From NCBI GenBank assembly GCA_000818945.1, contig KN805451.1:28825-92824 (forward strand): a stretch of 64,000 nucleotides of DNA, given 5' to 3'. Under the pieces are notes generated by a model. That model made no database searches, had not been told where the DNA came from, and saw only the letters and a program-made list of their open reading frames with translations. A program made the translations under genes and the position numbers. The DNA comes from Schizochytrium sp. CCTCC M209059. Its lineage: Eukaryota > Sar > Bigyra > Thraustochytrida > Thraustochytriidae. Shown here piece after piece: positions 47,623 through 58,867 of this stretch. Every line of letters starts with the position of its first letter. The first letter of the stretch is position 1.

Positions 47623-48789
47623 CTACCAAAAGACGTCTGGTAGCATAGGACGCACGAGCTCACGCATGTACTCCTCAACAAATCTTAGCTGAGCGCTCCA
47701 AGGCGCAAGGTCAGCGTCTCGACTTAGTAAAGCGAGGGAGTTATTGAAGTCGTCGGAATCCATCGAATGTTCCTCGTCGCCATGCACCAAAGGGAAAACG
47801 CGCCAATGGTGGAAATTCGCGTCCACCCAGACTGGGTCGAGTTCTGTAAGGTTGGCGGCACGAAGTCGAAGGTTTACGTCGCCCATATCGACAAGGTGCC
47901 CGCTTGTACTTGCGAGGCAAGCAAGATTCGCGGGTAAATTGTGGTCGTGCGCCGGCGGAGCGTCCCTATAGCACGTGACGAAAGGAAATTCGACTTGAAG
48001 TGTGTGTACAAGTGCGCGAAAAAAGGCCCCATGAGGTCCTCGATACACAGCAACGAGATTAACCATGTAGACGCCATGCAGCGGATCAAGCCAATCCTTT
48101 TTAACGCGTCGAAAAACTTCACGACAAAGCATGTTCACAGGGTTCCATCCCATGTAGAGATCCTGTGCGACAAGAGCGTAACGGCCTTTGAAGGATTGAG
48201 CAGGTTGCGGCAATACATTTGGAGGCTCTAGCATTTGGTCGCAGGCGTCCCGACTCCCTGTTTGCGCTGGTTGCATAATATACTCATGGGCGTCCGCGAG
48301 GTAAATTTTGCCTGCACGATAGTCCATGTGCTCAATAGCGAGCCGGGCAACAGACGTACTGTTTTCGACAGCATCGATGCGGCCAAAGGCCCCTCGCAAA
48401 TGCGCAATTGACGGCACGGTTCCTGCGCCGAGACCTAGTTGCAGCATCGACATTTGCGAACGATCTCCAGCTTGACGTTTGGCGATTCGCACGGCCATGG
48501 CTCCCATCATGACGAAGGCAGAAAACGGCGAAGATGCGGCGCCCTGACCGATGAAATTGGCGCCAAGAATGCTATCCCCGTAGCGCAAGAGGCGAATATC
48601 GAGAAGTCTGTCGTCGACCACGGCGGCGCTCGTGCGTCCCCCGTCGGCATGCTCGATTCTCTCGCGCAGCACATATCGTGACGCCTCGTGTTCGTTGGCC
48701 AAGACGCTTCTTAGGCCTGCGAGACTGGCGCAGGCGAGGACAAGGGCGCGCAGAAGCGCGAGCATTTGCCGTGGTGGTGGTCTCGGCAT
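47623..48789 (-). CDS. Spermidine-synthase-like methyltransferase-fold protein with signal peptide
   Basis: From the ATG at 48789 the product has 388 residues. It begins with a hydrophobic segment (LALLRALVLACASLAGLRSVLA) typical of a signal peptide. The core has the nucleotide-binding MLQLGLGAGTVPS motif, followed by IDAVENS and a DAHEYI segment, as in spermidine-synthase-like methyltransferases (METTL13-type C-terminal half). The acidic residue normally following the second strand is present (VEN). A secreted or luminal location is unusual for this fold. It is more likely a methyltransferase-like protein than a polyamine synthase, because the DxxxxD-type polyamine residues are not evident. 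The frame extends five codons upstream to a TTG. Confidence 0.72.
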   Translation of the reverse strand: MPRPPPRQMLALLRALVLACASLAGLRSVLANEHEASRYVLRERIEHADGGRTSAAVVDDRLLDIRLLRYGDSILGANFIGQGAASSPFSAFVMMGAMAVRIAKRQAGDRSQMSMLQLGLGAGTVPSIAHLRGAFGRIDAVENSTSVARLAIEHMDYRAGKIYLADAHEYIMQPAQTGSRDACDQMLEPPNVLPQPAQSFKGRYALVAQDLYMGWNPVNMLCREVFRRVKKDWLDPLHGVYMVNLVAVYRGPHGAFFRALVHTLQVEFPFVTCYRDAPPAHDHNLPANLACLASTSGHLVDMGDVNLRLRAANLTELDPVWVDANFHHWRVFPLVHGDEEHSMDSDDFNNSLALLSRDADLAPWSAQLRFVEEYMRELVRPMLPDVFW

Positions 48790-48983
48790 GGTCGCACCGG
48801 CCAAGAGAGGCTAATTTTATAAAAATCGTCGTTGATTCTGTTTTGCTGCTGACCAAGTAAAAAAGAGATGAAGAAAAGCGAAGAAAGGAAGAGGGGAAAA
48901 AATTGTCATCATGTATTGCAAAAAAGGGAAGAGAGAAAAAGAAGAGCAGCAGCCACTTCTACGCGGCCCAGACCTAGATTAGA

Positions 48984-51548
48984 TTACCATGGCGTCTCTT
49001 CAGAGAAGTGTGGGAGCTGCTGCGATGTGTAGCAGACGTCGCAAATGCGTGTGGGAAAAAGTATTCCGTGCTGAGGAAGTGGTGCGCGGTGCTTGGAGCA
49101 ACGACCACAGACCAAGAGACCACACGCGCGGCAGTGCTTGGCAGCCCGAACCTCGACAGCCTCGGAGTCACCAGTATGGTGCCAGCCGACGAAGAAGCGG
49201 CACACGGAACACTTTACAAAGAGACCCTTGGAGAGATGATCTTCAATAGATTGCCAGGGCGGAGGCGAGAGCGCGTCGCCAAGGGCCCGTGCAGCGCGCA
49301 CATTGCGAAAGGCCTCTGGGAGTCGCGCATTTCGGTGATCCGAAATGAGCGACTGCGACGCGCCAAGCCGACGCAGACCCTTGAAGCGATAGTCAACCAC
49401 AGCCATGAGCTCGGCGCCGCGCCAAGTGTAGGCGTGCAAGGCGATGCCCGCAAGCGCCATTCTGTCTGAGATATCGAGGGTCTTGCTCAGATCCTCATGT
49501 TCACCATTGTCAGCAGCAGCAGCAGCAGCAGCAGCATTGGCATCATCGTCGTCCTCACTCGCGTTCTCTTCGCCATCCTCTCCCGTCAGATCGTAATCAA
49601 CTCCGCCATTTGCGGGCTCCTTTCCACTAAGCACACTTTTGATGTACTCGGCGCTCGAGCGAGATCCTGGCTTGCCCACGGAAAATCGCTTCATGACGCG
49701 GGAGGCAAGTCCAAAGACGGAGCCACTTTCTTCCTCGGCGCCATCCGCACCACCATCATGAACAGCGCGTGCGTCGGCGCCAACGTAGTTGCCTCGTTGC
49801 TGCGGCGCCCATAGCGAAAAGGCGCGGGACGTGTAGGCGCCCCGATCTTCCTTGAGAAGAGGGCCCCAACGAGGCTTGAGACGCTTGATATCGGCAGCAA
49901 AGAGTCGGGCGTTGAAGAGGCTGAGACGTGAGACGACGTCGTCGCGAAAGACAAAGTTGAGTACCGTGACCCGATCACCAAGACGTGTTACAGGCTCTGC
50001 ATCTGGAGCAGCGTACTTGGCATGAAATCGGCCCTTGCAAGCCTCGGCAAGAGCCTCGTCGACACAGGCAGGAGACCCAAAGCCGTATACATCAATGTTG
50101 ATGGTCGGGTCCTCGTCTGCAATAAGAAGTGCGAGAAGGGTGGCGACACCAGCGCCGAGGGAATGACCTGTGAATGTGATTTTGTAGCCAGCCTTGTGAA
50201 GACGAGCCAAAGCAAGGCCCATGCCCGCACCAGATTCGTCAGAAAGGTCGACATCGCGATGCGCAGGCTTGCGCGGCTCGCGCATGCTGCCTTCCAAGTT
50301 GCCCTTGAGCATCCAGCGCGCAGCACGTAGCATGCCGGCGTGAACACGGTACGTCTGGTCGGATTGGAAGCGAAACTTGGCCTCTTCGTAATCGAAAGTG
50401 AAGTCTGTGATGAAGTCATCGGCTTGCTGCGTGCCTCGAATGCTAAGCACGGCCTCTTTTGCGTTGTCGGAGGCCATGAGGAAAAATGCCGGCCTGAACT
50501 TTTCGCTGCGCACTCGGGTTGACACAAGCTTGAAATCACTATCCCGCTTGGGATAGTTGCGAAGGACCCATTGAATCTCGGCCGGGGTGCTGCGGTAGGA
50601 GAGTTGGCTGAATCCATAATAGTAGGCAGCCTCATCCAAGAGTCCCAGGTCGCCAGATTCTTCGAGCACGCCGGGCTGGCCGTGTGCGTGGCTTTGTAAC
50701 TCGAGATCTGGCGCGAGAAGGCGCTCGCGTTTATGTTCCCATAGCATGTAGTAGCACCCAGCTGTAATTTCGAGGCGAGAAAGACCGAACTCTTTTGCTA
50801 CCTGGCCCACGTTGGTTGCGAGCATAACGACCATGGCCTGGATGTCCTCCCGGAAGATGATGGCCGAGAGGCCAGTGCGGTGCAGCGCGTAGACGCTTCG
50901 CGCGAGACGACCGTAGGCGCCACCGACGCCGACAACACCAGAAGCTTGCAAGAGTGTGCTTCCTGCGCGGGAGAGCTTGTCGGCGACGCCATCGGGACGC
51001 GCTTCGTCCTCGGGATAGGGTTCGTGCTGGCCCTGAAGAAAAGCATCGACCCGTTCGAGGTTCTCTACGCGAAGAGCCTCATCGCTAGAATAGGTCTTGA
51101 ACATGGCAAACTCTTGAAATTCGGTCCAGGCATTGGCCTTGGCTTTCTTTCGGGGATTGGGGTCCTGAGCAGCGCGGTAGCGGAGAACGCCTTTGTACAG
51201 CGTGTTCGGGTCGAGGCCTTCAATCACGATTTCGTGTTGCGTGGTGACTTCCGAATAACGCCAGGAGCTCAAGGTGCGTCCGTCTCGATGATATTTGATC
51301 TGATACTCGTTGACTGTGCCGTTTGTCTTGGTGTCGCCGAGTGCTTCGTCGCGCGAGGTGCCGCACATGACGCATTCAAGAGCTGGCCCGTCATTCTCGA
51401 GAGTGCAGGCTCCGCAATTCCATTGATTTGCAGCCGCCGCAGCGGGCCCGGCCATGACGCGGGTCCAGCGGATCTGGACGCTCCTCGGACCGAGGGTCTC
51501 GACGTCGAAGACCACCATGGCGTCCTCGTTGCTGTCCTTACGGACCAT
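48984..51548 (-). CDS. FN3 / RanBP2-type zinc finger / class 3 lipase / FYVE-like multidomain protein
   Basis: The 854-residue product combines four modules. Residues 1-130 look like one fibronectin-III domain (SVQIRWTRV, then EYQIKYHRD, IVIEGLDPNTLYKGVLRYRA). It is interrupted by a RanBP2-type zinc finger with Cys45, Cys48, Cys59 and Cys62. A helical region leads to a class 3 lipase domain with GHSLGAG and nucleophile Ser463, preceded by the SIRGTQQADDFITDF strand-loop typical of the family. An acidic and Ala-rich insert follows. The C-terminus (about 779-854) is FYVE-like with four CxxC pairs and RAAKHCRACG. It should bind endosomal phosphoinositide and hydrolyse a lipid there. The ATG at 51548 is followed by a conserved-looking first strand. 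Confidence 0.87.
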   Translation of the reverse strand: MVRKDSNEDAMVVFDVETLGPRSVQIRWTRVMAGPAAAAANQWNCGACTLENDGPALECVMCGTSRDEALGDTKTNGTVNEYQIKYHRDGRTLSSWRYSEVTTQHEIVIEGLDPNTLYKGVLRYRAAQDPNPRKKAKANAWTEFQEFAMFKTYSSDEALRVENLERVDAFLQGQHEPYPEDEARPDGVADKLSRAGSTLLQASGVVGVGGAYGRLARSVYALHRTGLSAIIFREDIQAMVVMLATNVGQVAKEFGLSRLEITAGCYYMLWEHKRERLLAPDLELQSHAHGQPGVLEESGDLGLLDEAAYYYGFSQLSYRSTPAEIQWVLRNYPKRDSDFKLVSTRVRSEKFRPAFFLMASDNAKEAVLSIRGTQQADDFITDFTFDYEEAKFRFQSDQTYRVHAGMLRAARWMLKGNLEGSMREPRKPAHRDVDLSDESGAGMGLALARLHKAGYKITFTGHSLGAGVATLLALLIADEDPTINIDVYGFGSPACVDEALAEACKGRFHAKYAAPDAEPVTRLGDRVTVLNFVFRDDVVSRLSLFNARLFAADIKRLKPRWGPLLKEDRGAYTSRAFSLWAPQQRGNYVGADARAVHDGGADGAEEESGSVFGLASRVMKRFSVGKPGSRSSAEYIKSVLSGKEPANGGVDYDLTGEDGEENASEDDDDANAAAAAAAADNGEHEDLSKTLDISDRMALAGIALHAYTWRGAELMAVVDYRFKGLRRLGASQSLISDHRNARLPEAFRNVRAARALGDALSPPPWQSIEDHLSKGLFVKCSVCRFFVGWHHTGDSEAVEVRAAKHCRACGLLVCGRCSKHRAPLPQHGILFPTRICDVCYTSQQLPHFSEETPW

Positions 51549-52438
51549 CTTGCGCTGTGCCGGGCTCTCTTTCCTCTCGAGAACCGTGCTCCGACTCGGG
51601 TGTATGCTTTGCGCTGCGCGAGGGGAGGTGCGCGAGGGCGGAGAGCGCCGCGTCCGTTTGCTCTTTCCGTCGCGCCTCGAGCTTGCGCCTCGTGCTCGCG
51701 CGCTGCTGCGAGACCGCGTTTGGGTACCTCCAGGGCCTCGCGAGCCTCACCTGGCCTCGACCAGTTTCGGGTTTGGTGAGTTGTATACCCTATTACGTAT
51801 AGTAGTAGCACGTACGTACGAGAATGTGTGCTGGAAAGGTGTAAGTAAGATGTGCTGGCTCTGTCCTTGCATGATGGCGGTGGCGGCAGCAGCCGCCGAG
51901 GACGATGATGCTACTATTTCTTGGATAAGATGAAGATGAAAAAGACGTAAGAAGTGAGATGCTGCTTGGATATGACGAGCAAGATTGACTAATCCCTTTT
52001 GCAGGAAGAAGAAGAAGAAGAAGAGGTAGTACGTAGTAGTCGGGAAGAAACGAAGTTGACGCATGTTTTGCTCGACCCAAGGAAAAGAGACACAAGTTGA
52101 GAACAAGAAAAAAACATTGTCAAAGGTTGTGCATACTTGATGATCATTCTTCAGTTGACAGAGAATCAGTTTCGTGGGATGAGAAGAGAGATGGACGATG
52201 CCAAGACAGACATTATTGTTCCGAGGAGGAGCGCATTTCCGAAGAAGGAGGACTGGTCGATCAGCGGCGGTAGCTCGTAGCATAGCAGTGCGTGCACGAA
52301 GTAGGTGGGTGGGCGACTTGGGGTCAGTCAAAAAAGGTCGCCCGGTCATTCAGTCAGTGAGTCAGTCAGTCGGTCAATCAGTGTGTCAAAAAGTCAGGAA
52401 AGGCACGCCATCTAAAGGAAAAAGGGGCCTGCGTCCCG
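51549..52438. other. Intergenic region between FYVE-lipase and KH genes
   Basis: Contains the lipase promoter and the KH-gene 3' flank. It includes a GAA run (about 52004-52024) and a CAGT-type microsatellite (52348-52384). Frames here are not supported as genes. Confidence 0.55.
52348..52384. repeat. CAGT tetranucleotide microsatellite
   Basis: About nine degenerate CAGT/GAGT/CGGT units just past the KH-gene stop. Confidence 0.8.
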
Positions 52439-52621
52439 TCAGTACATGTGGCTGGACGCGTGCATGTGCTGTGCGCTTGGCGCGTGATGAAAATGTTGCT
52501 GGTGATGCTGTTGATGCTGCGGAATATGATGATGTCCTTGCATGTAAGAGGCATGTTGCTGCTGTTGCTGCTGGTGCATGTGGTATTGTTCTTGCTGTTG
52601 CTGTTGTTGCTGTTGTTGTTG

Positions 52622-52652
<31 letters not shown>

Positions 52653-54428
52653 TGTTGATGAAGGGAGTCATGGTAAGCGTTGCCGTACATGGCCTGCGAG
52701 GATGGGTCCGAAGCGGCGCTGTAAAAGACGGCACCGTTGCTCTGCGGCGAGATGACGGGCGAAAAGGCGGCCGGCCCCGATCCGTGCTGCTGGCCAAGCG
52801 ATGAGGCGCGCATGTCGGGCGAAGGCATTGGGGCGCCTCCATACGAAGACGAGGCCGATGAGGGATGCGCGCCAACGTTGGCCTGCGTCGGGCCGTTCGC
52901 GCTGTGGCCCGGTGTGTTCTCCATGAGTTGCATTTTGAGGTCAAACTGCGCTTGGAGCTCGGCAAGAGCTCCAGCAGAATACTCGGGCGGACGTCCACCG
53001 CGCCATTCTTTGGCAAGGCGGAACTCGCTGAGGTGACGCAGAATCAAGTATGCGGCTAGCGAGCGCGCGTGCTGCGAGCCCTGGATGGTAACAGCACGTC
53101 CGACAGACCCCGGGACAATTGGGGAGTCCTGGTCGATTTGGATGCGAGCGGAGGACACGTCTTGGAAACGCTTGATGCTGGCGCCATTCTTGCCAATGAG
53201 GTGAGGCACAATGACAAAGGGAATGACGACCTTGATGAACTCCTGCTTGACGCCCTCTTCGAGGAGCTTTTCGTGCACGCGGCGCACAAGTTTTTGCTGT
53301 GCGTGAATGCAGTTGGCGACAGTACCGGTGATTGTAATGCGGCGCTCGGAAGAGCCGACGGGCATTTGCGAGGGCTTGGCGACCGAGACGGCCACGTTGG
53401 AGGAGCGCTCGAGATGGGAAATCCACGATCCCGATTTGCCAATGATGTGGCCAACCACGGTCTTTGAGCCTGGGACGAGCAGCACAAGCGTGCTCGACTT
53501 GGCGTCGGTGTCATCGCCAATGAATGTGTTAAAGGCGCGCTCGTTGTTGAGTGACGAGGCATCGGAGGACTTTTGGCCCGAGGAAGATCCGGAGGATGCA
53601 GGCGAAGGTGAGGGTGCCCCATCGCGTGCGTTCCTCTTGGCGTGGGCGTTGGCATTATTAGCCGAGGCCGCCGCCGAGGGGAGACTCTGGTGATGGTTCA
53701 TGGGGCCGCCAGCTGCGGCGTTGGCAGGGGCGGATGTAGGCATGCGCGACCCAGCCGACATGTGGGTGGTTTCGGGGCCAAGACTGAGGCTGTTGCTGTG
53801 CGGACGCAAGTTGGCGGCGTTGAGGAGGCTGGCCATTGCAGCGGAAGTGGCAGAGGCAGTGCCAGAGGGTGCAGAGTGCTGCCGATTGAGACGCGAGCCT
53901 GCGGCATGCGAGACGGGTCGACGAGAGCTTTCGGCGTCCGTGGCGCCGCCCATGGCCTGGAGCGCGCCGAGGAGATAGTGGCGCGCAGCGGCGCGATCAT
54001 TTTCCTTGGCGCGCAGCACAAAATCGACGAGGGCGAGGTGATCGTTTGAGGCTACAGAGGTACTCGAGAGCGAGAGGCCCCAAAGCGAATGGGCTGCCGA
54101 GGATGCGGCCGCGGTGGCGGACGATGCGTTGACGTTGCTGGACGAGGCGTGAGCATTGCCCACTTCCTTGGAGAAAGCGAAGGGGGATGACGGGGCAGGA
54201 CCAAACGAGGAGCTCATCATGTCGATGCCCAGGAGGGGTGATGGCATGGCCGTGGACGGCTCGCTTTCGCGACCGATGTCAAGGCCAGGGAAAAAGTCGT
54301 GGGGCACGCTGGAGCGTTCGGGCGTGGCAGGTAGTCTGTTCATCTGGCGTTGCGCTTGAGCGGCTTCGACATTGGCTCTGGCCATGCCATCGCGATGATT
54401 GGCGTCTCCGCTCGAGGAGGTCGTGGAC

Positions 54429-54462
<34 letters not shown>

Positions 54463-54841
54463 GTGCCTTTGCGAGATTCTCGCTTGCGTCCGCGGGGTTG
54501 AACTTCCACGGCGAGGACGTGGCGTTGGTCGTTGGTGGCAGCGTCTGCTGCTGCTGCTGCTGCTGCTCTTGCGCAGCGTCCGGGACGGGCATGGCCGACG
54601 TCGTGTTTTTATTGTTGTTGTTGTTGTTGCTGTTGTTGTCGTCGTTGTTGAGGTCGCTGGTGCTGTTGAGGTCGTCGTCTGCGTCGACGTCTTGCGCTTC
54701 AGCGGCGGCTGTCGCGGGGGCCCGCCTCGGCGACGCAGGCTGCGCCAGCGCCGCGCTCGCCGCGCTGGCCCCGTCTGCGACGGGCGCGCCGCGCGCCTCC
54801 TTGGCCAGCACGCGCTCAGACCACGAGGCTGCGGCGGACAT
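52439..54841 (-). CDS. KH-domain RNA-binding protein with polyQ and polyN tracts
   Basis: The 800-residue protein has two type I KH domains. KH1 (about 447-522) has the GKSG-type GxxG loop in VVGHIIGKSGSWI, and KH2 (about 530-600) has IVPHLIGKNGASI. Both loops are intact, so RNA binding is expected. The N-terminal region is low-complexity with several asparagine runs and a polyQ run. The C-terminus carries a glutamine run of over 20 residues with His-rich ends (HQQHHQQHFHH). Such composition is typical of proteins forming RNP condensates, but that role is inference. The Q and N runs are CAG/CAA and AAC/AAT trinucleotide tracts, so length polymorphism is likely. Confidence 0.88.
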
Positions 54842-55500
54842 CCCGATCCTTCTCTACGGCGGCCGCTTCGCCAGGCTTCCTCCCTCCCTCCCTTCCCTCC
54901 CTTCCCTCCTCCCTTTCCGCCTCTCCCTTTCCGCCCGCGCCCGCGCGCTGCCGCCGCCTCGCGAGGGCGAGGCGCGCTGCGGCCGCGCGCCGCGAGGCCG
55001 GCGAGCGACGCGCGGGAGAGGGCGCGAGGCCGGCAGGGCTCGCGCGAGGCGGTGCCTCGACTCCAGGTCGCCCGGCCGGCAGGGGATAGATAGGCCAGTG
55101 TGCGCGGCGCGATAGCCCAGTGTGCGCGGGCGATAGGCCAGTGTGCGGCGCGATAGCGCACTTGGCGCGGGACAGCAGTATCCTGGCGGGGAAGGGGAGA
55201 AGAAATGGCAGGGGGGATGTGCACACCGCGGCGGCGCGGCGCGCGGACCGAGCGCGGCGCGGCGCGTAGGGGCGGCTAGGCGCGGGCTAGGGGCCTGGGC
55301 AGGTGTGCGGCGTTGCAGCGAGGAGGGCAAACGTCGTGTTCTGCGAGCGCGGCGAAGGGAAGAAGGCGAAAATGTAAATCTATGCGCAGGTTACTCATTA
55401 GAGTGGCGCAGTTTGCGACGAAGGAAAGAGAGCCTGCCTCTCTGGGCATGGATGTGTTGTCTACGCATGCCAATCGATCGATGGATGGATCGATTGATCG

Positions 55501-56209
<709 letters not shown>

Positions 56210-56474
56210 GATTGAAAGAGAAGGGGAGTGCAGCAAGCGCAAAAGTGCTCGCTGCCAGCCTTGGCCTCGGCAAGGTGTGTGCTGTGGCACGTGGCCTCCT
56301 TACCTTCATTTGCGAGTTGACCGCCTGCACGTGAGGAGCCGGCCAGGCACAGTGAACAATGCGCGGCCGCAAGTGGCCCTTCGCGCCATAGCTCACTGAC
56401 CTGCGAGGCAAAGGAAACTTTCAAACTGGCGAGGGCGCACACTGCCGAGTCGCGCCAGGACGGAGGGAGAGAAA

Positions 56475-56477
56475 AAA

Positions 56478-56532
<55 letters not shown>
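56475..56532. repeat. GAAA tetranucleotide microsatellite
   Basis: About 14 perfect GAAA units, roughly 270 bp beyond the GATT array. Confidence 0.9.
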
Positions 56533-57631
56533 CAACGTTCATGGCCCGATCGATGATCGCTGGCGATCGACCAATCCACTTTCCCCCGCTGTCGCTTGCA
56601 CGAAGGTCTGTTCCGCCCGTTCTTGGCTCTCTCGCTCGCTTTCTCCAGGCGGCCCGCTCTCGGTCCGCGCCCCGCGCGAAGGTAGCGAGGTGGAGACTGC
56701 GGAGAACCTACCTGGCTGAGAGAAGGAAGGGCGGAGGAGGCAGATCCCCATCGCTGAGCCCAGGCTGCGAGGCTGCGCCGGAGCCGCGCCCGCGTACCTT
56801 CCTCCCTTCCCCCTTTTCGCCGTCGCGAAGCACCGCGCAGCGAGCCTCGGCAGACGTCCCCCGGGCGGCGAGCCCGCGACGCAGCGAGCCCGCGCGAGCG
56901 AGCGAGCGAGGCTGCGCAGCGCGCACGTGCCGCGCGCTGCACGTGCCGCCGCGCCTCATTCAAACTCGTGCATTCATTCATCTATCCATCCATCTCTCTA
57001 CATCCCTCTACGCCCCCGCGCGCTCTGCAGCCGGCAAGCCAGCCAGCTGCAGCCGTCTGCAGCCGGGCCCTCTCCCGCCCGCGCCGCGCAGCTCCTCGCT
57101 GCCGCGCTCCCTCTCTCGCGGCGTCCCTCGCCCGCCCGCGGGCCCGTGCGTGCGTGCCTGCGCGCGCGTGCGTGCACGAGCCGAGCGCGCGCCTCGCCGG
57201 CCGGGCCAGGCCATACTTTCATCGCGATCGCTAGCCCGCCCGGGCCGTTCTGGGCGCGAGCCAGCGAGCGAGCGAGCGAGGACTCCTCGCCGGCCGTCGG
57301 TAGAGCGAGCGGCGCGATCGCGAGCGAGCAGACCGGCTCGCCCCGGCCGGCGTGGACCTGCACGGGGCTGGGAAGAAAGAAGAAGGGGCTCGCGAAAGGC
57401 GTCACGCCGGCGCGGCGCGCGTGCTTGCCTTTGCCTGCCTGCCTGCTTGCTTTTGGTGGAAGGAATCCCCGAGAGCGAGCGAAGGCAGGGCGTTGGATGC
57501 CCAGAGCGCAGACCTGCTCGGCGGCAGCGAGGCGGTAGCGGGGCAGGGGCGCGAGAGAGACGCCCTTCGCCTGCGACCCCCGTCCACCGCGGGGGGCGTG
57601 AAGAGAAGAGGAGAGGAGAGGAGAGTAGAAG

Positions 57632-58867
57632 ATGCCGCGCAACCACGAGCCGCTGGCGCACTATGACCACAGCAAGAGAAAGAAGAGGCACGACCCCGAG
57701 GTGGGCAAGTTGACGCGCAACTACTGGGACCTGAGCTCCGACGAGGACGAGGACACGCACGAGGCCGACGAAGAAGACACGGGCGCCAGCAGCCAAGCGA
57801 CCCCCGTGCGCCTGCAAAAGGAGGAGCGCTTTCGTCTTGGCGAGCGCTGCCGCGCCCTCTTCCACGACAACGACAGTTTTTACCCCGCAGAAATTATCGA
57901 AGTGCTCCCGCTCGACTTTTCAGGCTTCAAGTTCTCGTACACGGTGCAGTTTTTGAAGAACGGCACCGTCCAGCACGATACGCGCCAGGTCGACCTGCAA
58001 CGAGCCTTTTACGCCCGCAACAAGTCGCCCCTGCTCGCAGTCGGGGCCGCCTGTCGCGCCGTGAACCACGATACAGACGAGTTCGCCAACGCCTCTGTGG
58101 TGCGCGCGAGCCACGGCTCTCGCGGACTGTACACGGTCCGCTTCACCCAGACTGGCGAGGAGCAGACCCATACCAAACCCAGCGAGATCCAGCCCAACGA
58201 GCTTCTCCCCACACTGGACACTGAGGACGACGATGACTTTGACGATACCGAGGACTCCGCAGCGGCCAAACACGGAAAGGGAAAGCTCTCGCGACTGCAT
58301 CTTGGACGACGACTGCGGCACGGCAAGAGCAAGAACAGCGGGATCGAGACCATTTGGACGCGGGCGCGTCGGGGCGACGCCGACGCCGTGATGCGCTTCA
58401 TTGCTCACGACCACGTAGACATTGACGAACCCGAACCCTGCGGTAGTGGGCCCGAAGGAAAGCGGACAGCCTTGTATTTTGCCGCCAAGCACGGTCACCT
58501 CAGCTTGGTCAAGCGCCTCCTGCAGGCCGGTGCCCAGGACCTCGACGGCTATGTGCTGCTCGATGCTGCGCCCGAGGTCAAAGACTTTCTCTCTGACTAT
58601 GGATTCGGCAAGACCTCTCGCGACGCCAGGGTTCTTGTCCGCACGGGCACGGACCGGATCTCTGGCGAGTCCACGCTCGAGGCAGTGCATGTGCTTTCTC
58701 CCGAAGAAGCGAGTGGGAGCGTCACATCCAGCTCTCTCTCCAACAGCGACACGCGTCGCAGCAGTGGATCTCATAGAAGCAGCACTTCGTCGTTTTTGCG
58801 TCGGAGCATTCTCCGCGCGAAACGCTCGAGCCACCGTGGCCCACATGAGATCGACGGCCAGTTGTAA
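57632..58867 (+). CDS. Tudor-like and ankyrin-repeat protein
   Basis: The 411-residue protein has a charged N-terminus with an acidic cluster (SSDEDEDTHEADEEDT). Two tandem Tudor/Agenet-like beta-barrels follow: GERCRALFHDNDSFYPAEIIEV (about residues 70-125) and GAACRAVNHDTDEFANASVV (about 130-185). The Cys-Arg-Ala, then a partner aromatic or acidic position, recur in both. Ankyrin repeats follow near 250-330 (TALYFAAKHGHLSLVKRLLQAGA). The C-terminus is Ser/Arg-rich. Tudor repeats read methylated Lys/Arg, so a chromatin or RNP reader is plausible, but the exact partner is unknown. The ATG at 57632 starts the frame. Confidence 0.8.
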   Translation: MPRNHEPLAHYDHSKRKKRHDPEVGKLTRNYWDLSSDEDEDTHEADEEDTGASSQATPVRLQKEERFRLGERCRALFHDNDSFYPAEIIEVLPLDFSGFKFSYTVQFLKNGTVQHDTRQVDLQRAFYARNKSPLLAVGAACRAVNHDTDEFANASVVRASHGSRGLYTVRFTQTGEEQTHTKPSEIQPNELLPTLDTEDDDDFDDTEDSAAAKHGKGKLSRLHLGRRLRHGKSKNSGIETIWTRARRGDADAVMRFIAHDHVDIDEPEPCGSGPEGKRTALYFAAKHGHLSLVKRLLQAGAQDLDGYVLLDAAPEVKDFLSDYGFGKTSRDARVLVRTGTDRISGESTLEAVHVLSPEEASGSVTSSSLSNSDTRRSSGSHRSSTSSFLRRSILRAKRSSHRGPHEIDGQL

